A stretch of 64,000 bases of DNA, from NCBI GenBank assembly GCA_032821775.1, contig JAVLRN010000006.1, positions 124,001 to 188,000 on the forward strand. Direction: 5' to 3'. Below the pieces are notes generated by a model. It was not told the origin of the DNA, did no database searches, and worked only from the letters and a program-made list of their open reading frames with translations. Shown here piece by piece: positions 21,000 through 31,680 of the stretch (positions are counted from its first letter, which is position 1; every line of letters begins with the position of its first letter). The position numbers and the translations under genes were made by a program. Source of the DNA: Sanguinoderma infundibulare (Eukaryota; Basidiomycota; Agaricomycetes; Polyporales; Polyporaceae).

Positions 21000-21912
21000 T
21001 TCGTTATACATTGCACGTGTTGCTAACAATGTATCGGATCGGAGGTGTTAGCGGGAGCACATAGGATCTGGACGCATGACCGGGACCCGTTTCCATGGGA
21101 CTCACGATGCTGTTCCTTTTTCTCGGGTCGACCGTCGGTTCCCTGAGCATCCTTCCCTTTGTCCTGCTTAATGTGCACTCAACTCGGACAAAAATAGATG
21201 TTAAAGTGCCTTTGCACAAACCATGCCGTCGAAATCTTCGGCATCTTGATTGACGGGCAGGCGGCGTTGAGGATATTTTCGGGTAAAGGGCTTCCGGACT
21301 CGGCGCTTCTCTGTTTGGCTTGCGTACATATTTGGTCGCCTTCGGCCCCTAAAGCCTAACTGGAATCGCATACAGTCACTGGACTCCTGTTGCTCGTTAG
21401 GATGATCGAAACTCACTGGGAGAAGCATTGACAGCGCTCGATTGGGGAGGCAGGGCGATGTGGCGACTTTCCGAGAGCTCAGAACTCGTACAGGGTTCAA
21501 GGAGTTAGTACTGACGCTGCCGTCCTCATGCTGGGGTGAAAGATAAGAGGAAGGATTTGTCCGGACAGAGGCAAATTGCTGAGAAGCTGGCGTGCTAGTA
21601 ATGATGGTAGGAGACAGCAAGCAGAGGAAGCCTCAGTTGCGCTCGTTCGTTGACATGGTGGAGATGACGTTAAAGTCCTCGGACCTTGAGCGATTGGATG
21701 TCCGGCTGGAAGGGTCGACCACCGTTACATTGCAGTATTTCCTTCCCGCAGTGCCGTTGCTGGCTCAGGAGCTCGGGTTCGATATTGAGTGATCGGCCAC
21801 TGCGTGTGCGTTGCCAAGAACCGAAGCCGGAAAGAAGAATGTCATATAAATGCTGCACGAGTTCAGATATCGTTGATGACCATGTCCAGCAAGCAACTGC
21901 GCATTTGAGTGA
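21000..21912. other. Intergenic region left of the inverted duplication
   Basis: No gene recognised. This is single-copy sequence; similarity to 33.6 kb begins only at about 21913. Confidence 0.5.
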
Positions 21913-24008
21913 CGAAAATAAATAAGCGCCTGTTAGCATTAGATTTGATACTTACTCGCCGTTATTCTGACTTTCTAATCGTGCGAATGCATGCGGGCAG
22001 CCTACGACGTGCTCGTCGTCCTTGCCTTCAATCTCTATGGTGCCGTGACTATCCATGCCTCTTTGCTCCGCAGTTTTCTAGCTCGTTTCTTGTACTAGGT
22101 CACTTCAAACACTCTGGAAATTATCTGAGGCGTCATGGGACAATTATTGGAGCCTAAAACATGTGAGTACTAGTAGTCAAGTGCTGTGGTCCTCTAGCGA
22201 CGCTGAGGAATTCAGTATCCTACAGTTGATCCCACTTGCTGTCGTAATTCGAACATCAGGGCAAGCGGGAGCGCGAGCCGACTTCAGGGAGTCCAGAGCG
22301 CGAGTGTCCTCTGTACGTTGTGTTCGCTTTCTTACCTGTTTCCGCTTGCCTTGTTTCGTCTGCGATTCTGGAGATCGCATCAAACATCTTCGACACCCTG
22401 CTCCGTATCCCACAACCCGTGCCAGCAGGTGCGCCATCCGGACCAACCGTCGATGTCGTCGAAGGCAGCCGCACGATGTTCCTCTGCATATGCTACCCCA
22501 TCCCTAATCCCGAAGTCGAATCTCTGGCTCAACTCCCCGAGATCCTTGTGGCTGGCCTGAAGTGCTGTATGTCGCATATCTCCCCCATCTTGCATCCCTG
22601 TCTACGCCCTTGCGTACTGCTGCTTGTGTCTTGGGTATTGGTAGAGAGGTTTATTCCGCCAAGATAGAGCTGTGGAGGTCGCGTTGCACGCAGTTTCACG
22701 CGTGGTCGTTGCTCTTCCATTCTCGTTATGAACCTGGAGACTGGACGTTGGGAAGATTCTGTGAGAAACACTTAATGCCGCGCCCTTGATAAAAATCCCC
22801 CTCAGGAACCGCCTGCCAGCTACCGCAGCTTCACCGACCTCTGCTCCCCTCCTCCCGCTTCAAACTGCTGCACTCCAACTACGCACATGACGGATCGAAA
22901 ACTGTTGATTGTATCCGATGTGCAGCAGGCTATCGAAGGGATAAACAACATCGTCGTTTCCCTCCAGCGGGATGCCCCTTTATCCTCCGATATTCTAGAT
23001 ATCAACTATCCTGGGTCAACTGTCCAGGAGTTTCAGGGATTCAGTCTGGCAGTCGTTGAGGTAAGCTACCTGAGGCCCCGACTTGCCATCTTTCCGCAGT
23101 TCTTACTTGAATAAACACGCAGAGTCTGCGCTCCGCCTCGACGACCGCCTCAATCTGGCTGAGAGAGACGGGCGACGATCTTTCCAGTAATCTCAACGAG
23201 GCGCGTCGTGTCGACGATACCATTCGCGAGACGTCCATCGGACTGGAGGAGGCCCACGAGCATACTCGGGTCACTGAGGATCACATCCGTGTCCTTGAAG
23301 AGGATATTCATTGCGAACAATCGAACCTCGCCTCCGCCCAACACGCTCTGGAGCGTGCCAAAAACGAACTCGAGAACCACGAGCGGACGCGCAACAACAT
23401 GCGCATCGCGGTACGTGACGATGTGGTTGAGGGCGCACTAGTAATCTCATCGTTCTATTCGTTACCCAGGCGATCGCAACGTTCTTCTTTCCTATCGTCC
23501 CCATCGTGCTCATGGCAGTCGATGCGACAGCAATGCAAGCGGCGGCCGAAGAGCAACAACGCGCCATCTCATCTATGGAAGGCCAGCTCTCCCACTCACA
23601 GTCTCAACTCCAGATCCGCCGCGACGAGCTCGCGGGCGAGCGCACCGAGGGCGACCAGCTCTCCTCCAGGATCTCTCAGCTCAGGCGGAAGGCGGACGAC
23701 CTCGCTGCCGAAGCCTTCGAGCTCGAAGCTACGCGCGCGAGCCTGGCGGACCTGTCGGTGTGCATCAACGACTGCTTGCACACGGTCAACAGCGCGGTCA
23801 GCAACTCGACGACGATCTCCGCAATGGGCTCGATGCGCAACGTCGTGTTGGGCATCAGGGGCGTTGCGGGTGCCCTTGGGTCGAACGAGATGTTCGCAGG
23901 GCCGCTCGCGCAGCTGGATGACGCGGCCCTCGGTACACTGGACCGACGCGTGGCGGCGATCAGACGTCACCAGCTGACGTGTAGGGCTCTCTTGCGTTTT
24001 CATTTTGA
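21913..24008 (+). repeat. Left arm of a large inverted duplication
   Basis: Reads the same as the reverse complement of 31681-33557 with only scattered substitutions and small indels. The outer end lies in an AAATAAATAAGCG stretch, the inner end at about 24008. Compared with the right arm it has one extra block of roughly 214 bp (about 22354-22567). It contains the complete 5' flank and most of the coding region of the coiled-coil gene that starts at 22887. Confidence 0.93.
22354..22567. other. Left-arm-specific segment absent from the right arm
   Basis: The arms match up to a TTGCCT stretch and resume at TATGT(C/T)GCATATCTC. The left arm has about 214 bp between these points; the right arm has two or three bases. 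The segment is an open frame on the plus strand but not recognised. No terminal repeats or target duplication were seen, so deletion from the right arm is the simpler reading. Confidence 0.8.
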
Positions 24009-24597
24009 GGGGCTGCACAACATTGTCGAGGAGCAGCAGTTCCTGCAGCACCAGGAGGAGTTTCTCGAGGACCTGTTCGAGGACCACAAGGCCGTCGTCG
24101 AGGTCTTCGGCCACGTCGAGAAGGTCATCTCGTTCCGGGGCTCGTCGCGGTCGCGCCGCGGGCCGGCGTTCAAGCCGCCGCCGGCGGACGAGGGCCACGG
24201 GGGGCTGAGCACGGTGCTGATGGAGATCCGGGGCGCGGCGGTGGACCCGGAGAAGCGGCTGAAGGCGATCGCGGCGAACGAGAAGAACCGGTCGCGGGAA
24301 CTCGCGAGCCGGTCGGACGAGTTCCAGACGGAGCTCTCGGGCTTTGTGGCCGGCAAGAAGCTGGGGATGATGGGCGGGGCGGAGGAGACGGAGCGGGTGC
24401 GGCAGCGGAAGAACGACCTCTCGCTCCGGGCGATGTTCACCGGGAGCGCGAGCGGGAGCAGCATCGGCTCGGTCTCGCCGCGGGTCGGGTCGGGGAGCGC
24501 GCTGCCGTCGCCCGTGGCGTCGCAGGCGCTGGCGCTGGATGCGAGTGGAGGCGGGGACGCGGCGGAGGCGACGGGGGAGGGGCCGTCGTCGTGAGTT
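22887..24597 (+). CDS. Coiled-coil protein with mid-protein hydrophobic segment, left copy, chimeric C-terminus (529 aa)
   Basis: Exons 22887-23060, 23123-23410 and 23470-24597; introns of 62 and 59 bp; phases agree. Residues 1-58 are a helical N-terminus. Residues 59-155 are a Glu/Arg/Leu-rich helix with heptad-like spacing. Then comes a short hydrophobic segment, AIATFFFPIVPIVLMAV, and a second long coiled coil (about residues 175-260). This helix / hydrophobic / helix layout is that of alpha-helical membrane-inserting proteins; no homology is claimed. From residue about 335 (DNA position about 24008, the end of the duplicated arm) the frame continues into sequence absent from the other copy: an acidic helix, basic patches and a Ser/Gly/Ala-rich tail. 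No signal peptide. Either this is the ancestral full-length gene or a fusion made by the rearrangement. Confidence 0.7.
24009..24597 (+). other. Unique C-terminal coding block fused to the left copy
   Basis: An open block of about 195 codons with strong third-position GC, clearly coding-like. Helical segments rich in Glu, His and Phe come first, then RSRRGP-type basic sequence, a Glu/Arg/Lys helix and a low-complexity Ser/Gly/Ala tail ending at TGA 24595. Its style (charged helices, then a disordered tail) recalls membrane-curvature adaptor proteins, but I cannot name a family. It starts exactly where the inverted-repeat similarity ends. Confidence 0.55.
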
Positions 24598-24599
24598 CA

Positions 24600-25215
24600 T
24601 GGTGTCGTGTGTGCAGTGTACAGACTATGAACGATACCCGACTATGCTTTGCGTATGCAACTTATGAACACAGCGGACCACGATGCAGTGATCTCTCTTC
24701 GTTCACGTTGACACTCCTTTGCCCGGATGGCCAGCTCATTTTGTAGACTACTTTGACAGATTGTAGCTAGTGTTAATTGTAATTTTCTCTCGCTACTCCG
24801 AGTCTGCCCGTGCTCACAAATGGGTGGCGGCGCTTGAGTGAGTGCCACATGGTGGTTATCCGGTCCGGCGGCTTGCCGTTCGCTTCAAACGCTCCGGTAC
24901 GTCGTCTTTACTTCTTTTGTCGCGACAAGCATCTCACACTCAGGTATTTTTCTTTAGGAAATGTGAGCGCCATCACATACACAAAACTGATACGGGTTGC
25001 TCGTAAGTTGAATTACAAGTCAAGAACCCAGCGGGCACGGATCGAGTACTAATGGCATTCCAGACCGTCAGTGTGGCCAGGAATGCCGCCTTCAGTTCAC
25101 CACCTCCTTCTGACGCTCTGGCTCCCAGCGGCGTCGAGTCACGACGGTCACTGTGCCTAAGTTACACATGCATTCGTCAGTAGGTGGCTCATCCACAAGT
25201 GCCCATTGAACCTAC
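24600..25215. other. Intergenic stretch, nothing recognised
   Basis: 3' flank of the chimeric gene and of the convergent small secreted-protein gene. No coding signal seen. Confidence 0.5.
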
Positions 25216-25467
25216 CTAGGGGAAGCAAGGCACGGACGGGAGGCCGGCAGCAGTGCAGCAGTTGATAAACAGGCTGGGGCGATTCTGGACGTCGCAGGCA
25301 TTGCGCGCGGGGTTCCAAACGCCGCCCGTCTGCGAGCAGCATGCCTGGGAGACCCTGAGGTCCGGTGCACCGGCGCTGGTGTTGCAGGTGCAGTGTTGAG
25401 CGAGCGCACCCTGCGCTACAACCGCGAGGATGAGGGCGGCACGGACGAGTGCGGAGAGAGTGGTCAT
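25216..25467 (-). CDS. Small secreted cysteine-rich protein, 83 aa
   Basis: Single exon. Residues 1-23 form a typical signal peptide (Leu/Val/Ala core ending ALA-Q). The mature 60 residues contain eight cysteines in the order C, C, CC, C, CC, C, with INCCTAAG near the end. The spacing differs from hydrophobins (C-CC-C-C-CC-C), so it is not called one, but it belongs to the broad class of basidiomycete small secreted proteins with paired cysteines, often effector-like or surface-active. It lies in the spacer of the inverted duplication, and a TATA-like element is placed plausibly upstream. Function unknown. Confidence 0.68.
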   Translation of the reverse strand: MTTLSALVRAALILAVVAQGALAQHCTCNTSAGAPDLRVSQACCSQTGGVWNPARNACDVQNRPSLFINCCTAAGLPSVPCFP

Positions 25468-25596
25468 GTCTTCGGTCTCTGGCTGTCTGATATGATCGGT
25501 GAGTGGGCGTAGTAGAGTGTGAGTGGCTGGCCGGTACTGACTCGTAGAGATGCTTGTAGGTTGGAACCTGGCGAACGGTCATCGCAACTCGGGCTT

Positions 25597-25605
25597 TTAT
25601 ATATG
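25597..25605 (-). promoter_or_regulatory. TATA-like element of the small secreted protein
   Basis: A TTATATATG stretch about 130 bp upstream of the ATG at 25467, on the correct strand and at a usual fungal distance. Confidence 0.4.
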
Positions 25606-25619
25606 GCTCTCGGCGTTTG

Positions 25620-28400
25620 GCCTGCGTAAGATCTCTCTCGTAGGTACATGCAACAACGGGAGCCAAGGTGGGTGAGGGAGCACGCGGGGCCCGTCGGGCG
25701 CGACAGGTTGACATCGAAGACCCAAACATGTGTAAGGGTGATGGCACCCTTAGCACGGACGAGCGCGGTATGGCACATATATACCCGCCGGTGGCTGAAG
25801 GAGCAGTTCTTCAGTTATTCTGCCTTTTGGTGGAGTGGTCCGGCGGACGTGTCCGAGCCAGTTAGAACATGCGAATCGCAATGCCCCGACTCACTGGATG
25901 CACGTCTACCCGTCGATGGAGCCCCCGGGCCGTCGATGGGAGGTCCATTGGAGTATCCGACTGCCAGATTGGATTCCCAGCGACGGGCGCGTCGGCCTGT
26001 CAAATGGATCGTCGTCAGCCTCTCAAATACGGATCGTCTCGGCCACTCCGCTGCGCAACTGCACCTGCAGAGTTCTGCCTTATTGAAGGCACAATCAGTA
26101 TCTTTGGAGGGTAAACGCTTGCGCCACAGTTCATGGAAGCCACTTGTCAGACCGTTAGAAGATGGTGGGCTTCTGCGTACTGTATGTGAGTGTGTCAGAT
26201 GTCATAAAGGCAGGCGGCCATTTACGAAACCAGGAACTTTCTGAGGTCCGATTTGTCGATTATGGCTTTGCACGCGCGGCATATCAAAGGTTAGAAGCTG
26301 GAGTACGGCACCATCTCCACGTTGACGGTTCTTTCCGGTAAATGGTCTTGATCTGAGCGGCTTCAGTGCGACGTTCATTCCAAATTCCAAAACCTCGATC
26401 TTACCAGACAAACCTCTCCGATGAGGCCGAACACCAAGGCGAACAATTCAGCCACTAACGCCTGGCCGCTTGCGTTAATAGGACTCCATTGCTGTCTCCT
26501 CGAGGTTTGGAAGCGAAATGGATCGTCGGCATATGAGACGCCGGACACGCTCAGCACGCAACTCATGAACACAGGGGACCTGGATGGGGGGAGGAGAGGT
26601 AGCACATTGACATTCTTTCGCCCTCATAATAGGCGTCCCACTTGCACGTCCCCTTGTATACGGCTCGAATGGCGGTCTTCCAGCATCGGCAGGCAAACCT
26701 CCTCAATCGTGCCTAGCTGCTTGTCCTCATCTCTCAGAAATGCACTCTTCTGTCGTATCCAACGAGATCAGGTGGCGGGAGCACGTGAGCACGACCGCAA
26801 GTTGGAAGGCTATATGCTATGCCACCCCGAAAAACCAGGTTTGATCTCGACACTGCCCCAAGTTGGTCCCTCTCGATGTTCTCTAGTTTCGTCGCATTCT
26901 GGCAATGGCGAGCTACATGTCGAACGCACTGCGGTAGAACTTCGGACTTCAAGCTCTGGTTTGACCCCCTCCAAAGGCGATGCTCGCCTGGACAGTGGTT
27001 TGTTATCATGACCGTCCACGAGGACCGGCTTGTACGGCTTGCCAAGCACGGCGATCCCCGGGCCTGCATTGCTCTCCCGGAACCCATTCCAACCGCCTTC
27101 TTCATCTCGACCCCCGGTGTTCCTGGAATTCGGCCGTGCTTCGATTCGATCCGCCACAGCATGGGCGGGGCCTGTGGACTCGGGTCTTTGTACTCCTTCC
27201 CTTTGCCGCGAGCTGCAAGGCAGAGGTGCTTGCCTCTGCCATGCTGACAATGTGCACTGAGACGCTGGGCCACCGACGCTCGAGGTCAGCTGCTGCTCGA
27301 GCGTCGGCCCGGGGATCCTCTTGCCCTCTGTGGGAAGGCGTTCTTCGATCAGCGCCGACCGCGAACCTACCAAACCCGGAGCCTTTGCCGCTTACACGCG
27401 CACATCTACCGCCCGCCCGGCTTCGTCCGTGGCAGAGCAAGATACATCTCTCAGGTTTCCATCTTGACAAAGCCCTCGACCTCACGAACACATAGACTGT
27501 TGGCGGGCATGAATCCCCTCCGCGTTTGTGGGGAATCTGGTGGCTCGACAGCAACGCTCCCGAGGAGCTTTCCTGTCCGTGCCATGCTCCGGCCGAACGC
27601 GGTTCGACTAGTTCAAGTTCCGCAAAGAATATACATATTCGCAATTGCTTCCGTGTCCATAATCCCGTGTTTCTGCCAGTGCTTTGGTGAGTGCCCAGTG
27701 AATCGAGTGGAGCCCCGAACTGAGGAATTGACAGGATGATGGACATGTGCGTCCATGCATGAGCACTGGGCCGACCTGATCATGAGCGTGTGCTCCACTT
27801 TACGTTACACAACGGTACGTTCCCTGGATTTAGAGTACCCCAATTCTGGTCGGTGAGAAGCGGCATAGTGCATGCGTGAGTCGTACGCCGAGCCGGTCTT
27901 TGAAATTCCAATGACCGTACGCCAATGATTGGGCTGTTATGCTACCTCAACCGGGGGCGTAGACGACTGATACTTCGACCCAAGCGCTCCAGGTGACAGG
28001 AGACCTGGTACACGAGCTTTCATGTCGTCAGAGTCGGGCCGAACGCGACCCCCGCTCCTCCGCCTCCACGAGCCGCACGTCCTTTTCACACAATGCATTC
28101 CTCACGTACGGTGTCATGGCTGACGCTACTTGAAGCATCTGCATCTCCCTCTTCTATTCTCCCCTTTAATTCCCCGGTCCCCGTGGTTCGTTCAGGCAAC
28201 TGTCCATCGCTTCCAAAAGAGCTTTCGAGCAGGGCCCGTTTGAGAGGAGCCGAAGGAGACGGAAATGAAGATGCAGACGAGTCTGGGCGCAGTCGAGCGT
28301 GTCGGGGGGCAGGTCAACCTCTACGTTGAATAAACGTAGATGCAAAGTACTGTCAACAGTGACCGGAGATGAAGCTCGCGGTGCGCACTACGGTAATCCA
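25620..28400. other. Gene-free 2.8 kb inside the spacer of the inverted duplication
   Basis: Many overlapping frames on both strands (longest near 27102-27746, minus) without recognisable motifs or splice support. A 10-bp perfect hairpin arm, GACGCTCGAG ... CTCGAGCGTC, occurs at about 27269-27305. No transposon ends were found. Confidence 0.45.
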
Positions 28401-28411
28401 TATACAAGTAT

Positions 28412-31260
28412 CTAGACGAACACCTTCTTCGACACCTTCTTGCGCTGTACCGGGGTCGCGTCATATACAGGGTTCGCATCGGCAGCCGCCGTGATCGTCC
28501 TCGTGGTCTCCTGCACCTGCACCTTCTCCACATTCTGCACGATCTCCTTGATCCTCGACGACTGCGTCGACTGCGGCAGGATCCCACCGAGCGAGCTCTC
28601 GAGCTCGTGCAACCGGTTCTGGATGTCCTTCTCGTTCGCCTGCGTCCGCTGCAGGGGATCAAGTTTGGCACGAAAGAGTCACGCGATGCTCGACACGGAA
28701 GTTGCACGACTGAAACATACCTCGGTGATTAGGTGTACGATCTGGTCGCTCGCGCCTTGCGCCCAGTCCTGGATCTCCTTGCCGGCCGCAGCGACAGCCT
28801 CGCGGTCGTTCGATCCAACGAGCTTGCCCATACCGAGGAGCATGTTGACCCCCGGATGCACGTTGCTGTCGTACAGAGTCACGTACATCTAAACAAAGAC
28901 CTTCCGTGTGAACCGAACGGGTGACCGGCGATCGAGCTTTTGACACTGCTTACGTCGCTGATGTTCTCCACCACTCTGCTTATCTTTGCAGCCGACAAGG
29001 CGTGGTTGTAGATAGCCTGGCAGAAAACGTTCAGACCTCGATGCATGCAACGAGGAGGCCCATGGTTAACATGAACATCGCGCGTACCTGGCGAGCCCAC
29101 GCGTCAAGGGTGACACCCTCGATCTGTCGAGGTCTGGAGCTTGAGGACCCGGGTTTGTCCTCGATAGCAGTCGCGTCTCTGACGATGGTGATGAACTGGT
29201 CCGCCGCTTCCTTCAGCGTCACTGAGACGAGGTTGTGGACGGCGTCGAAGAAGTGCACGAGGTTGTTCAGGTACGTCTTGAGCTCGCACAGAAAATGGAT
29301 CGCCTTGAGGAGGATGCCCGTGATCTCTTCCCACTGCATGCCAATCCCTCGCATTAACGTGTGCAGGTGCAGACAGTAGAGCCGACACTCACGTTCTGCT
29401 TCTGCACGTCGATCTTCGCGAGCTGCGCCATGATGTCCCCTAGCTGCCCGTTGACCTCCATGAGCTTGTCCGATGCCGCCTTCGAGCTCTCCCTGCTCGC
29501 GTTCAGCTGCGCCTGCGTCGCTGCAAGACGATACTGAGCGCTCCGCACCCGCAGCTCCGCCTTCCCAGCGCCGGACTCGAAGCTGGGCTCGGGAAGAAAC
29601 GCGTTCGAGGTGAGGAGCGAGGACCCGAGCTTGAGGTCCGCCTCGCACGCGAACGCAACCACCTCCTCGCGCCACGCCGCGACGTCCTTCGTCAGCTGGG
29701 CGAGGGTGCTCTGGCTGCCGGGCGGCACGATGCCCCCCAGCTTTTTTGCGAACTATACAGGGCATGAGCCTCGGGACGGGGACAGAACTGAAAGGCGAAA
29801 GATCGACGCGCACATCCTTGCCTTTCCGTGCCAAGCCGATGGCGACGTTCGTGGCGTTCCCTGGGTGGCGGTTGCTGTGCTGGAGGCTCTTCATGACCTG
29901 CTCGCACCGGATCTTGATGTCCATGCACCCGCCCGACTCGTGCGACTTGATCGTGTTCCAGTCGAAGCGTCCGTCGGATCCGGCGGTGAGCAGGACATGA
30001 AGGTTTTCAGCGAGGCTGCGAAGCGCGGATGCCCTTTGGTAGCCGGGGTCGGACACGTCCGACAGGTCGACAGGAGGGCTGGGTTGGACCATCGCGGCCG
30101 GTTGAGCAGTCTGGCTTGGGTGGGAAGATGCGTGCTTCCCGGCTTTGAAAAGTCCGAATGTCAACGTGTTGGCGATGTTCTGGGGGCGGGTCAGTACGCA
30201 TGCTAAGACGAGAAAGCAAGCGCTTCCGTACCGAGAGCGTGTCCAAAGCACCGAGGCCGGCAAGCTCCCAACCTACAGGTCACAACGTCCGATCATGTAC
30301 GCGATCGGCGCAGATGGAAAGACAAGCCAACGCACCACCCGGCATCGAGTTCGTCGCCGCGCTGAACTGCCCTTGCGCATTGGCGAACTCCTCGCGCGCT
30401 TTGTTGAGAGTCTCCTCTCCAATACGCTTCATCTCGTTCGTAGCCTCCTCTTCCTTTTCCAGATAGGCCTTCCGCAGGTCCGCCTCTCGTATATGACCTT
30501 CGTTCTCACCTACGACCAACGACACCGTCGACATTTCTTCTTCCGGAGCCGCACACGGAATGAGAACTCACCCTGCGTCGCCGTACACGACTCGTGTATC
30601 TCCATCGTAAGCGCAAGGAGGTCGTTGAACGTCCTGTCCGTCTCCTTCGCCTTCCTCAAGCACGCCTCCACCGTCCGGCTCAGCGCCTCGATCTGGCTCG
30701 GGAGGTGCCTCTCGACCGCGACGTCGTTCTGCGCGGGCGTGTTGTCCTCGTGGCCGACGAGCAGCTGCACAATGTTGTTCACGCCCGGGCGCACGGCCGC
30801 GCAGCGCTTGTTGATCTCGTCAAAGTTGACGAAGGACTGGTTCAGGGCGAGCGCACCCGCGTTCGCCAGCTGCATGATCGTCGCTCGGAAGCTGTCCGGG
30901 TAGCGGACGTGCTGGAAGCCGTGCGCGGGCTCGACGAGCTTGAAGTCGGTCGCGGTCGCGACGAGGGTGAGCTGGCCTGCCGGTCGGGAGCACGGACGAT
31001 CAGGAGGAGCGCGCGAATAGGAAAAAAGAGCGGGGACGTACCGAGGATGGACACGGCCATGGGCGCTGGGACGAGGACATCGGCGGATGGGAATGCGTAA
31101 GACGTTCTGGGGCCGTTTGATCAGCAGCAAATTCTGAACAGACAAGAGAGGCGCAAGCATACTTCAGCGCGAAGTCCTGCACCTCAGAAGCCCCGGACTG
31201 GCTCTCCGCGACACGATTGTCGAACTCTTGCACGGATTGCACAGCGTCGGCACTGGACAT
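28412..31260 (-). CDS. Long multi-exon coiled-coil protein (about 750 aa)
   Basis: About ten short-intron exons on the minus strand, from ATG at 31260 (MSSADAVQSVQEF) to TAG at 28412. Recognisable exons include 30530-30975, 30340-30530, 29800-30180, 29390-29755, 29090-29360, 28690-28890 and 28412-28660. The N-terminal half is helical with conserved Trp/Gly-containing loops. In the middle, SMPGGWELAGLGALDTLS plus NIANTLTFGLF forms a moderately hydrophobic stretch between two long coiled coils. The C-terminal half is Gln/Glu/Lys-rich helix. No signal peptide. The overall layout repeats that of the two smaller flanking genes, suggesting one functional class. I recognise it only as a basidiomycete hypothetical family. 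Exact exon borders of the last third are uncertain. Confidence 0.6.
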
Positions 31261-31680
31261 TGTGCTGGTCAAAGACAAAGACCGGGATGGTACGAAGGAG
31301 CGTTATGAGCGCGGGCTCCCGGGCTCTTGTAGCTGTGAATTGACATGTAAAGAACTGCGGAACGTGCAATGTGGCAATGAAGCTGTGGGGTATGCGGGGC
31401 CGTTGCCTGCAGTGTGGTCTCGGTGAGAATCGAAGATGGATTGAGTTCTGGCACTTACATATTTTTGTGACAGCGAAGTGGTGCTGCAGCCTCATCTCCG
31501 TGCCAAAGCAGTTTGGGGATTGCAGATCACCCAAGGATTAGTGCTGTAGTGCTGCGGCAACCCTGGAACTGACAACAATAGCGCATCGCATGAACGCGCA
31601 TGTCCAGCCACGTTGTATTAGGTTCAATCAACACGGACGGATGCAACTTCGAAATCGTGGTACTAGAGAGTACAGTGGCT

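Noticed and set aside
23596..24600. 334-codon minus-strand frame, Arg-rich
   Set aside because: Antisense to the well-supported exon 3 of the coiled-coil gene. Composition is typical of a shadow of GC-rich coding DNA.
25216..25467. Hydrophobin assignment for the small secreted protein
   Set aside because: The eight cysteines do not follow the hydrophobin order C-CC-C-C-CC-C.
27269..27305. Hairpin GACGCTCGAG ... CTCGAGCGTC as a terminator
   Set aside because: Eukaryotic context, no adjacent gene end; noted only as a chance palindrome.
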